Of a stretch of 7,892 bases of DNA, positions 1-6,340 are shown piece after piece. Both the position numbers and the translations under genes were made by a program. Within the stretch, counting starts at the first letter, position 1. Each line of letters opens with the position of its first letter. The notes under the pieces are model-generated. The model was not told where the DNA came from and made no database searches. It saw nothing but the letters and a program-made list of their open reading frames with translations. This DNA is from Pseudomonadota bacterium (lineage in GTDB: Bacteria > Pseudomonadota > Alphaproteobacteria > Rhizobiales > Xanthobacteraceae). The DNA lies in NCBI GenBank assembly GCA_021779635.1, contig JAJYAH010000220.1, positions 1,285 through 9,176 of the forward strand. Reading direction: 5' to 3'.

Positions 1-504
1 GAGCTGGACAAGCCGATCATCGCCGCCATCAACGGCGACGCGATCGGCCTGGCTGCAACCCACGCGCTGTTGAGCGATGTCACCGTCATGGCGGAAGATG
101 CGCGGATTGGGGATACGCATGTCTCGCGGGTCGGTCTGGTCGCGGGGGATGGCGGCACGATCATCTGGCCCTTGCTGATCGGCATCAACAAGGCCAAGGA
201 ATTCCTGATGCGCGGTACGCTTTTGAGCGGCAAGGAGGCCGAGCGGATTGGTCTGGTCAACCACGTAGCGCCTCGTGCCGAGGTGCTCAAGAAAGCCCGC
301 GAAATCGCAGTCGAACTCGCCAACGGCCCAACCTGGGCCATCCGCTGGACCAAGCTGTCGATAAACCAGATCCTGAAGGATCGCATCAACATGATGCTGG
401 AGGCGTCGATGGCGCTCGAGCAGGTGACATTCGCGACCGCCGATCACAAGGAAGCGACGATGTCTTTCAAGGAGAAGCGCAAGCCGAGGTTCGGCCAGGC
501 GTAG
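1..504 (+). CDS. Crotonase-superfamily protein (enoyl-CoA hydratase/isomerase-like), 5'-truncated
   Basis: The frame is open from the first base of the window to a TAG at 502-504, giving 167 visible residues. Crotonases usually have about 260, so roughly the first 95 are outside. The visible part opens with KPIIAAINGDAIGL, the crotonase core that helps form the CoA pocket and oxyanion hole, followed by GLVAGDGGT and the C-terminal helices ending EKRKPRF, typical of the family. Aligned without gaps to rat mitochondrial enoyl-CoA hydratase (from memory), the two catalytic glutamates (E144, E164) fall on visible residues Thr20 and His40. Ordinary hydratase chemistry is therefore doubtful. An Asp (visible residue 50) lies in the GDGGT turn, where 4-chlorobenzoyl-CoA dehalogenase has its nucleophile. 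A crotonase subgroup with GLVAGDGG and no Glu pair is known to me, so this may be a subfamily trait. It is followed after 8 nt by the acyl-CoA dehydrogenase gene, so it probably acts on the same CoA thioesters. Family assignment is sure; the reaction is not. Confidence 0.9.
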   Translation, partial: ELDKPIIAAINGDAIGLAATHALLSDVTVMAEDARIGDTHVSRVGLVAGDGGTIIWPLLIGINKAKEFLMRGTLLSGKEAERIGLVNHVAPRAEVLKKAREIAVELANGPTWAIRWTKLSINQILKDRINMMLEASMALEQVTFATADHKEATMSFKEKRKPRFGQA

Positions 505-512
505 GTCTTCAG

Positions 513-2756
513 ATGGCTGATAGCGGCGTCTCAGATGACCTCGGGTCCCTGCTGCGGGAATCATTGCGGGGTTTTCTTGCCGCACAATGGAAGGGAAAGA
601 CCGCGTCAGATCGCGCGCAGTCGGAACATGAGATCGCCTCGATCTGGACCCGTCTGGTTGGCCAGGGGATCGCGAGCCTTGGAAGCGATCTCGGCGAAGC
701 GGGGCTGCGCGAGATCCTCATCGTCATGACGGAGTTCGGCCGCGCCGCCTGTCCGGCGCCGATGTGGTCGGCGGCGCTTTCCAATATGGCGCTGTCGGGC
801 TGCCGGGCAGAAGCCGCGGTCGAACTGCTCGATGGGTTGCATGGTGGGACGGCGCGCGTGGCTTTCTCGTTCGGAGCGCTCGACCCCGACGTAAATGCAG
901 GCACTATTCAGCTCTTGGACGGGCGCGTCAGCGGGCATCTGCGCTTCGTTGAGGCTGCCGGGAGTTGCACCCACCTCGTCGCCGCGATTGATCGTTCCGC
1001 CGTTGCCATCGTGCCGCTGGATGATGCCGGCGTTGAACGGGCCGCCACGCGCGCGATGGGTAACTGGGGTCTCTATCAGGTCCGTCTGAACGGGACACTG
1101 GCGCGTCGCATTGATCTGGCATCCGGCATTCTGGAAGATCTTCTTCCCCTAGCCAAGCTCGCGCTCGCCGGGCGGGCATACGGTGCGGCGCGAGCTGCCT
1201 TTGAGCTGGCGGTCGACTATGCCAAAGAGCGAAAGCAGTTTGGGCAGCCGATCGGGCGATTTCAGGCGATCCAGCACAAGCTCGCGGATTGCCTGATCGC
1301 GCTTGAAGGCGTACGGCTCACGCTGGATCATGCGGCGCGGTTGCACGACCGCGAGGACAAAGATTGGCGCTATTTCGCCAGTACCGCGGTGGCTTTCAGT
1401 GGCGATGCGCTCCGGTGCGTTTCGTTGGAAACCCAGCATACGTTGGGAGCCGTCGGTTACGCCGAGGAGCACCAGGCGCCGGATCATTTCAAACGCGTGC
1501 ATCTTGATACGGTTGCATTGGGCGGTGCGCCGGAAGCACGGCGACAGGTAGCCTCGTTCCTGTTTGACCGGAGCAGTGCCGGTCTGCCGCAATATGATCT
1601 CGGGCCTGCCGCAAATCGCTTGCGCGACCAGACGCAAACATGGCTTGAGCAAAATTGGTCAGGCCAACGCAAGGCGGAATTCGACGCAAGGCCGTTCTCC
1701 AAGCGCGAGTTCGACGCCGATTTCGCGCACGATATCGGCAAGACCGGCTGGATCGGGCTCGGTTGGCCGCAAGAATTTGGTGGCCAGGCGCGCTCGCCGC
1801 TGGAGCAGATCGCCTTCATCGAGACCATGGAGCGCGGCGAGGCGCCACGGATTGGCGCTGCGATCCAGGCCAACGCGCTGATGATGTTCGGGACGCGGGT
1901 CCAACAGGAGCGATATTTGCCCGAGATCCTGCGCGGCGAAGCCATGTTCGGGATGGGTTACAGCGAGCCCGAAGCCGGATCGGATTTGGCTGCATTGCGC
2001 ACTCGCGCGATCCGCGACGGCGACAGCTGGGTCATCAACGGACAGAAGATCTGGACCACGACCTGGTGGGGAAAATACATGTTCCTCGCCGCGCGAACCG
2101 ACAAGGACGCCAAGCCGCCCCATGCGGGGATCAGCATGTTCATCGTTCCGATGGCGACAGACGGCATCACCATCCGGCCATCGACCACGATGTATGACGG
2201 CACCTTCGCCAACATTTTCTACGACAATGTCCGGATTCCTCTGGAAAACATCGTCGGCGAAGTCAATGGCGGCTGGAAAGTGCTCACCGGCGCGCTTGCC
2301 TATGAGCGGGGCCTGGTCGGCGGGGGGATCGTGCTCAAGGTCGCGCACGCCTTTGAACAGCTGCGTCAGCGTTTGGTGGCGAAGGAAAATGGCGCCTCTG
2401 GATACCTTGGCGACGACCCGATCGTCCGCGAAAGAATGGCAAAGTTGGCCAGCGAGATCGAAGTTGGCCGGCAGTTGATGGTGTATTGTGCCGAGCTTGC
2501 CTCTGACGGCATCACGCCTCCCGAATATGGCGCCATCAGCAAGGTGTTCTCCGGCGAACTGATGGAACGTTTCGGTGAGGCTGCGCTCGACATTCTCGGA
2601 ATGCGCGCCACCCTTTCGGAACACATGCCAGATGCGCTCGACGGCGGGCGGTTCGAACAGAACCTCCGCCATTCTCTTATGTGGGTCATCTCGATCGGGA
2701 CGAACGAGATTCAGCGGAGCCTGATCGCGCAACGGGGCCTTGGGCTGCCGAGATAG
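513..2756 (+). CDS. Fused tandem acyl-CoA dehydrogenase (two ACAD units in one chain)
   Basis: The 747-residue product is about twice the usual ACAD length (380-400). It should be a cytoplasmic FAD enzyme that makes an alpha,beta double bond in an acyl-CoA and passes electrons to ETF. The first unit (about 1-355) has a weak N-terminal part but a clear C-terminal helical domain with ERKQFGQPIGRFQAIQ near 239-254. The second unit (about 360-747) is complete: GWPQEFGG (417-424), the FAD/substrate motif YSEPEAGSDLAAL (483-495), NGQKIWTT (509-516), YERG (597-600) and the C-terminal GTNEIQRSLIAQRGLGLPR. Glu598 matches the catalytic base of isovaleryl-CoA and long-chain ACADs. The matching first-unit residue is Ala214, and the medium-chain-type position before GT is Ile in the second unit, so one active site per chain is likely. 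Tandem ACADs such as mycobacterial FadE34, a steroid side-chain enzyme, are known precedents. The ATG at 513 follows the crotonase stop by 8 nt, with a weak AGGT at 503-506. The substrate is unknown. Confidence 0.93.
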   Translation: MADSGVSDDLGSLLRESLRGFLAAQWKGKTASDRAQSEHEIASIWTRLVGQGIASLGSDLGEAGLREILIVMTEFGRAACPAPMWSAALSNMALSGCRAEAAVELLDGLHGGTARVAFSFGALDPDVNAGTIQLLDGRVSGHLRFVEAAGSCTHLVAAIDRSAVAIVPLDDAGVERAATRAMGNWGLYQVRLNGTLARRIDLASGILEDLLPLAKLALAGRAYGAARAAFELAVDYAKERKQFGQPIGRFQAIQHKLADCLIALEGVRLTLDHAARLHDREDKDWRYFASTAVAFSGDALRCVSLETQHTLGAVGYAEEHQAPDHFKRVHLDTVALGGAPEARRQVASFLFDRSSAGLPQYDLGPAANRLRDQTQTWLEQNWSGQRKAEFDARPFSKREFDADFAHDIGKTGWIGLGWPQEFGGQARSPLEQIAFIETMERGEAPRIGAAIQANALMMFGTRVQQERYLPEILRGEAMFGMGYSEPEAGSDLAALRTRAIRDGDSWVINGQKIWTTTWWGKYMFLAARTDKDAKPPHAGISMFIVPMATDGITIRPSTTMYDGTFANIFYDNVRIPLENIVGEVNGGWKVLTGALAYERGLVGGGIVLKVAHAFEQLRQRLVAKENGASGYLGDDPIVRERMAKLASEIEVGRQLMVYCAELASDGITPPEYGAISKVFSGELMERFGEAALDILGMRATLSEHMPDALDGGRFEQNLRHSLMWVISIGTNEIQRSLIAQRGLGLPR

Positions 2757-2759
2757 GAG
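2755..2759 (+). promoter_or_regulatory. Ribosome binding site that sets the CoA-transferase start
   Basis: AGGAG overlaps the end of the dehydrogenase stop codon and lies 7 nt before the ATG at 2767. The in-frame upstream ATG at 2740 lies inside the dehydrogenase gene and has no comparable site, so 2767 is preferred. Confidence 0.8.
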
Positions 2760-2766
2760 CTTTGAA

Positions 2767-3969
2767 ATGCAGGCACAGGAGGCGACGACGGCACCGCTGG
2801 AGGGTCTGCGCGTGCTCGATTTTTCGATCATGCTGGCCGGACCCTATTGCGCGCGGCTGCTCGCCGATGTCGGCGCCGAGGTCGTCAAGATCGAGCCGCC
2901 GGAAGGCGACGACATGCGCCTGCGCACGCCGCTGCGCGATGGCCACAGCGCCTATTTCGGGCAACTCAACGCGGGCAAGCGCAGCCTTGCGCTCGATCTG
3001 AAGAATCCTGAGGCAATCAAGCTGGTGTATCGGCTGGTAGCGGAGAGCGACATCATCGTCGAAAATTTCCGTCCGGGCGTGATGGACCGGCTTGGTCTCG
3101 GCTACGATGAACTGCGCAAGATTAATCCCCGCCTGATTTATTGCTCAATTTCCGGTTATGGCCAATCCGGTCCCGACGCGGGACGCGCGGCCTACGCGAT
3201 GATCGTCCACGCCGAAAGCGGGTTCGACCATTCACTGATGCGCTATGCTGGCGACCGCAACCGGCCGGCGGCGGGTGCGATCTTCGTCGCCGACGTGCTC
3301 GGCGGTATCTTCGGTTACTCCGCGATTCAGACCGCGCTGGTGCAGCGTTCGCGCACCGGCAACGGCCAGCGTATCGACGTCGCCCTGATGGACTGCATGT
3401 TGAACCTGCTGGTCTATGAGCTACAGGAAGCGCAGTTTCCGATCCGCGCACCGCGTCCGACCTATGGCCCGGTGCGGACCAGAGACGGCGACATCCTGAT
3501 CGCGCCCGTGACCGCGCGCAACTTCGCAGCCCTTTGCGAAGTCACCGGACAGAGCGAACTTGCCCATGATCCACGCTTCAATGCACTGCCGGCGCGAGGC
3601 GCAAACTGGACGGCGATGATGCAGGTCGTTGAGAAATGGACCGAGCAGCGCACCGCCGACGAGTGCCTCGCAGCGCTCGATGCCGCCGGCGTGCCCTGTG
3701 CGCGATACCGTGATCCCGGCGCAGCGTTGGCCGATCCGCATCTTCTGGCGCGCGGTTCATTCTCGGCTATCTCTGATGGCGCGGGTGAATTTATGGGCGT
3801 CAACGCGCCCTGGAAGATGTCGGGTGCGCAGACGTCGATCCGTCCCGAGATCCCCGGGGTCGGCGCTCATCGCAATGACGTGCTGTCGCGCGCGCTTGGC
3901 CTCTCAGCCGATGCAATTGCCGATCTCGCCAGGAGCGGGGTATTTGGAAGGCCAAAGGAGACGCGATAG
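2767..3969 (+). CDS. Family III CoA-transferase (CaiB/BaiF/formyl-CoA transferase-like)
   Basis: This 400-residue protein has the normal family length. It should move CoA from a donor thioester (often succinyl-CoA) to a free carboxylate, activating the pathway substrate in the cytoplasm. Family signatures appear in order: PLEGLRVLDFS (10-20), AGPYCARLLADVGAEVVKIE (24-43), NAGKRSLALDLKNPEA (68-83), ENFRPGVMDRLGL (99-111), YCSISGYGQSGP (125-136) and GNGQRIDVALMDCMLN (198-213). Asp209 in the last motif corresponds, by my recollection of the family, to catalytic Asp169 of formyl-CoA transferase, which forms the acyl-anhydride intermediate. The C-terminal part carries the usual LADPHLLARG and PGVGAHRNDVLS elements. 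The start at 2767 is chosen for its AGGAG site; an earlier in-frame ATG at 2740 would add nine residues and overlap the upstream gene. It follows the dehydrogenase by 10 nt, probably in the same transcript. Racemases of the alpha-methylacyl-CoA type share the fold, but the conserved Asp motif favours a transferase. Confidence 0.93.
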   Translation: MQAQEATTAPLEGLRVLDFSIMLAGPYCARLLADVGAEVVKIEPPEGDDMRLRTPLRDGHSAYFGQLNAGKRSLALDLKNPEAIKLVYRLVAESDIIVENFRPGVMDRLGLGYDELRKINPRLIYCSISGYGQSGPDAGRAAYAMIVHAESGFDHSLMRYAGDRNRPAAGAIFVADVLGGIFGYSAIQTALVQRSRTGNGQRIDVALMDCMLNLLVYELQEAQFPIRAPRPTYGPVRTRDGDILIAPVTARNFAALCEVTGQSELAHDPRFNALPARGANWTAMMQVVEKWTEQRTADECLAALDAAGVPCARYRDPGAALADPHLLARGSFSAISDGAGEFMGVNAPWKMSGAQTSIRPEIPGVGAHRNDVLSRALGLSADAIADLARSGVFGRPKETR

Positions 3970-3986
3970 GAGAAGCGCCGCGGGTC

Positions 3987-4487
3987 TTACTCGTCCGTGG
4001 CTTGAGGCGGATCAGGAGGCGAAGCTTTTGCGATCGCCAGCATGCATTTGAGGAAATGCGCGCGATCTTCTTTGGTGAGCGGCGCCAGCATCAGATCCTG
4101 TAGTTTTGCTGCGGCCGGAATTACCTTCAGAAGGGCAGCCTCGCCCTTTGCCGTGATCTGAACCTGGATCGATCGGCGGTCTTCGGCATTGTCTTTCTTG
4201 GAGATCAGCTTGCGCGCGATCATCCGTTTGAGCATCTCGCTCAGAGTGTTGCGGTCGGAGCTGATCCGTTCGGCCAGAACGGAAGGGGTGAGAGGACCAT
4301 CCTGATACAGCGCCATCAGCACGCCGAACTGCCGCGGCGTAATGTCGTTCTGCCGCGTCAAATTTTGATAAAGCCCGTCGTACCGGGCGTCGAGCAGCCG
4401 CAGCAGGAAGCCGATGCCGGCTTCGAGCTGCCAGTTGCGTGCGACCTCGGCCGCCGAACCCGCTTTGCTTCCCTTGTCGGCTGGCAT
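3987..4487 (-). CDS. MarR-family transcriptional regulator
   Basis: The 166-residue protein has the MarR winged-helix layout: an N-terminal dimerisation helix (about 17-45), ITPRQFGVLMALYQDGPLTP (49-68), the recognition helix region with SSDRNTLSEMLKRMIARKLI (76-95), a wing with DNAEDRRSIQVQITAKGEAAL (99-119) containing the hallmark DRR...ITAKG, and a C-terminal dimerisation helix ending in a Pro-rich tail. Such proteins are dimeric cytoplasmic repressors released by small phenolic or carboxylic ligands, or by their CoA thioesters. I chose the ATG at 4487 because AGGTGG lies 5 nt upstream; a GTG at 4496 would add three residues but overlaps that site. The gene is convergent with the CoA-transferase (17 nt between stops, no clear terminator hairpin) and divergent from the Rieske operon. 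The palindrome at 4617-4628 is its likely target. The ligand cannot be predicted. Confidence 0.93.
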   Translation of the reverse strand: MPADKGSKAGSAAEVARNWQLEAGIGFLLRLLDARYDGLYQNLTRQNDITPRQFGVLMALYQDGPLTPSVLAERISSDRNTLSEMLKRMIARKLISKKDNAEDRRSIQVQITAKGEAALLKVIPAAAKLQDLMLAPLTKEDRAHFLKCMLAIAKASPPDPPQATDE

Positions 4488-4492
4488 GCCAC

Positions 4493-4498
4493 CCACCT
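4493..4498 (-). promoter_or_regulatory. Ribosome binding site that sets the MarR gene start
   Basis: Read on the minus strand, AGGTGG is followed by 5 nt and then the ATG at 4487. The alternative GTG start (4496-4494) lies inside this motif and has no site of its own. Confidence 0.6.
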
Positions 4499-4604
4499 GA
4501 AAACGTTGCCGCTAGCCGTTACCAGCTTGGTTCCCGGCTCTCAACCCCGCTGCCGACGCGCCGAAGCCAATCGGAATGGTGCGCTATCCGCTCTTGCAAG
4601 GCAT

Positions 4605-4632
4605 TTGCGACTATAGTACGTATACGTATTAA
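4605..4632 (+). promoter_or_regulatory. Possible sigma-70 promoter of the HicB-like/Rieske operon
   Basis: TTGCGA (4605-4610) and TATTAA (4627-4632) are separated by 16 nt and resemble -35 and -10 boxes. The palindrome would sit between and partly over them, so bound repressor would block polymerase. Transcription would begin near 4639, after the ATG at 4633, which supports the later start codon. The hexamers are only partial matches, and alternatives such as TATAGT at 4612 exist. Confidence 0.3.
4617..4628. promoter_or_regulatory. Candidate MarR operator: perfect 12-bp palindrome of two abutting TACGTA units
   Basis: The 12 bases are TACGTATACGTA, identical to their reverse complement. After one mismatch (4616/4629) two more symmetric A/T pairs follow (4614-4615 with 4630-4631), giving an imperfect palindrome of about 18 bp, a usual MarR operator size. 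It lies 44 nt before the preferred start of the HicB-like gene and about 130 nt from the MarR start, so direct control of the rightward operon is the simpler reading. Binding by the adjacent MarR protein is inferred from position and symmetry. Confidence 0.6.
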
Positions 4633-4660
4633 ATGGAGGGCGCCAATCGACGTTGCCCCG

Positions 4661-4666
4661 GGGAGG
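4661..4666 (+). promoter_or_regulatory. Ribosome binding site supporting a TTG start for the HicB-like gene
   Basis: GGGAGG lies 5 nt before a TTG at 4672 that is in frame with the HicB-like protein. The only upstream in-frame ATG (4633) is preceded by AT-rich promoter-like sequence and no such site. Confidence 0.55.
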
Positions 4667-4671
4667 ACATC

Positions 4672-4983
4672 TTGGACCTGCGCGAGCTGCTGTCGGTTCC
4701 TTACCTGCTCGAGGCCGAGGCCGTCGAAACGGAACCCGGCACATGGCTGCTGCGTCTTGCCTATCCCGAGCTGCCGGGATGCACCGCGGAGGGTCATTCG
4801 CTCGAAGACGTGCTGCGAGAGCTCGAACGGCGGCGGGTCGAGATCATCGTTAGTCTCGTGGAAGCGGGAAAACGGCCTCCCATTCCGCGCGAGCCGCTCG
4901 TCTCATCCGATCCGCTCTGGACCGCCCGCGATCTTGGATTGTCCGAGCGTATCGCGGCTGTGCTCGCAAGTTCGGCCAGCTAG
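4672..4983 (+). CDS. Small HicB-like (antitoxin-fold) protein without a HicA partner
   Basis: With the TTG start the product has 103 residues; the ATG at 4633 would make it 116. The core, about residues 11-60, reads as a HicB-type partial RNase H-like fold: two beta strands around EAEAVETEPGTWLLRL (14-29), then YPELPGCTAEGHSLEDVL (31-48) and a charged helix LRELERRRVEIIVSLVEAG. The YPELPGCxxxGxSLEDVL run and the later PPIPREP are typical of HicB proteins. After that come only about 25 residues, too short for the usual DNA-binding tail, and no HicA-like toxin frame lies beside it. It is probably the first gene of the Rieske operon, ending 37 nt before the oxygenase start. It may be an orphan antitoxin relative, a small regulator, or a chaperone or ligand sensor for the oxygenase. 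The family resemblance is clear; any role here is conjecture. Confidence 0.75.
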   Translation: MDLRELLSVPYLLEAEAVETEPGTWLLRLAYPELPGCTAEGHSLEDVLRELERRRVEIIVSLVEAGKRPPIPREPLVSSDPLWTARDLGLSERIAAVLASSAS

Positions 4984-5020
4984 CGCATGCAACGAATGCA
5001 GGATTGAATGGAGAACGCTC

Positions 5021-6340
5021 ATGCTCTCGCACGAAGACAATGAAAGACTGGTGAGGGTCGGCAAGGGCACGCCGTTGGGAGAGCTGTTCCGCCTCTACTG
5101 GATCCCCTTTCTGCCTTCGAAAGATCTGGTGAAGGATGGCCAGCCCAGGCGCATCCGCCTGCTAGGAGAGGATCTCGTGGCCTTCCGGGATAGCGAGGGC
5201 CGGATCGGGTTGGTCGACCAGGCTTGCCCGCATCGTGGCGCGCCGCTGATCTTCGGCCGCAACGAAGATTGTGGCCTGCGCTGCGTTTATCACGGTTGGA
5301 AATTCGACATCACCGGTGCGGTGACGGACATGCCGGCCGAGCCGGCGCGCAGCCGGCTTAAGGAGCACGTCCGGATCAAAGCCTATCCGTGCCAGGAGAG
5401 GAACGGGATGATCTGGACCTATATGGGACCGGACGCGGCCAGCCCTCCACCCTTGCCAAATCTGGAATGGAATCTGGTGCCGGCGGAGCAGGTGCATGTG
5501 TCGGTTCGGGTTCAGGAATGCAACTGGCTGCAGGCGGTGGAGGGTGAGATCGACTCCGCCCATGCGCCATTGCTGCATGGCCGGCTCGACTCGCAAGGCA
5601 CGACCAGTGCCTGGATCCAGAAGCGAGACCTTCGCCCGACGTTTGAATGTATCAAGCAAGACTTCGGCATGAGTATTGCGGCGCGCCGTAACTACGATGC
5701 CAATACGCTCTATTGGCGTGTCAACCAGTTTGTCCTGCCGTTTTACACGCTTGTTCCGCCGCTCTCTCCGTTTCCGGATTTGAGCGGTCACGCCTGGGTG
5801 CCGATCGATGACGAGAACACGCTCTGCATCATGTTTTCTTACCATCCATCGCAGCCGCTGCTGCCGAAGACGCGCCAAATCTTCGAAGAGGGCCACAATG
5901 GTCGCGAAAGCGGGCATGCCAGCCGTCACGCGCTGGTTCACCATCCCGTGACGGTGCCGTATGCGGGCTATTGGACGAAATACAACCCGCAGAACGGCTT
6001 TCAATTCGACTACGGGGCGCAGGAGACGACATGGTTCTCCGGCCTGCCGGGACTGTGGGTTCAAGACGGCGCCTGCCAAAGCGGCGTTTCGCCGATATTC
6101 GACCGCACAAAAGAAAACCTCTGCTCCAGCGACACCGGCATCGCGATGACGAGGCGCTTGTTGCTCGAGGCACTCGGAGCCTACCGCGACCATGGCACCA
6201 AGCCGAAGGGCGTGGCTGATCCTGATGTGTTCATGGTACGCGCGGTGTCGCTGCGCCTGCCGCCCGAGGACCGCTGGGCCGATGTTGGCGCGCCCTTCAT
6301 GCGCGCAAAGCTTGGCGCCGATTTCGGGTACGAGCTGTGA
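5021..6340 (+). CDS. Rieske non-heme iron oxygenase, alpha subunit (phthalate-dioxygenase type)
   Basis: This 439-residue protein should hydroxylate, or oxidatively demethylate, an aromatic or cyclic substrate with O2 and electrons from the adjacent reductase. The N-terminal Rieske domain has the full ligand set CPH (69-71) and CVYH (88-91), i.e. C-x-H-x16-C-x2-H for the 2Fe-2S cluster. The catalytic domain starts near 155 and carries NWLQAVEGEIDSAH, in which Asp178 is the electron-bridge candidate and His181 and His186 (D-x2-H-x4-H) bind the mononuclear iron. The third, carboxylate ligand is best placed at Asp349 in WVQDGAC. The C-terminal PIFDRTKENL...SSDTGI...RRLLLEAL pattern is typical of the phthalate 4,5-dioxygenase/LigX-like group. 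No beta subunit gene follows, as expected for this class. The ATG at 5021 is chosen for GGAGA at 5010-5014 and because it opens the family N-terminus; the frame is open further upstream but encodes nothing family-like. Substrate unknown. Confidence 0.95.
   Translation: MLSHEDNERLVRVGKGTPLGELFRLYWIPFLPSKDLVKDGQPRRIRLLGEDLVAFRDSEGRIGLVDQACPHRGAPLIFGRNEDCGLRCVYHGWKFDITGAVTDMPAEPARSRLKEHVRIKAYPCQERNGMIWTYMGPDAASPPPLPNLEWNLVPAEQVHVSVRVQECNWLQAVEGEIDSAHAPLLHGRLDSQGTTSAWIQKRDLRPTFECIKQDFGMSIAARRNYDANTLYWRVNQFVLPFYTLVPPLSPFPDLSGHAWVPIDDENTLCIMFSYHPSQPLLPKTRQIFEEGHNGRESGHASRHALVHHPVTVPYAGYWTKYNPQNGFQFDYGAQETTWFSGLPGLWVQDGACQSGVSPIFDRTKENLCSSDTGIAMTRRLLLEALGAYRDHGTKPKGVADPDVFMVRAVSLRLPPEDRWADVGAPFMRAKLGADFGYEL

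Larger units (their letters stand above)
4488..4671. promoter_or_regulatory. Divergent intergenic control region between the MarR gene and the Rieske operon
   Basis: These 184 nt separate two divergently read genes and should hold both promoters. The right side carries an 8-bp palindrome CTTGCAAG (4593-4600), an AT-rich stretch with TATAGT (4612-4617) and the strong 12-bp palindrome described separately. The part nearest the MarR gene (about 4500-4590) shows no clear signal. The ATG at 4633 opens a frame that continues into the HicB-like gene but has no ribosome binding site, so I treat 4633-4671 as leader. Confidence 0.6.

Noticed and set aside
2740..2766. Earlier ATG start for the CoA-transferase
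   Set aside because: It lies inside the end of the dehydrogenase gene with no suitable ribosome binding site; the ATG at 2767 has AGGAG at 7 nt.
1659..2831. A 390-codon open frame on the - strand opposite the second half of the dehydrogenase
   Set aside because: It lies fully antisense to a gene with strong ACAD motifs, its product shows no recognisable domain, and long antisense frames are expected in GC-rich DNA with strong third-position bias.
3970..3986. Possible terminator between the convergent CoA-transferase and MarR genes
   Set aside because: Only 17 nt separate the stop codons and I see no stable hairpin followed by a T run.
4672..4983. HicAB toxin-antitoxin pair
   Set aside because: No HicA-like frame (small basic protein with the GSH motif) is found next to the HicB-like gene on either strand, so a toxin-antitoxin module cannot be claimed.
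4439..5020. Upstream extension of the oxygenase reading frame across the HicB-like gene
   Set aside because: The frame is merely open. The extra residues are Arg/Ser/Cys-rich and unlike any oxygenase N-terminus, while the ATG at 5021 has a good ribosome binding site and the family N-terminus.
5162..6193. A 343-codon open frame on the - strand opposite the Rieske oxygenase
   Set aside because: It is antisense to a clear Rieske gene and rich in Arg, Val and His without any motif, as expected for a shadow frame.
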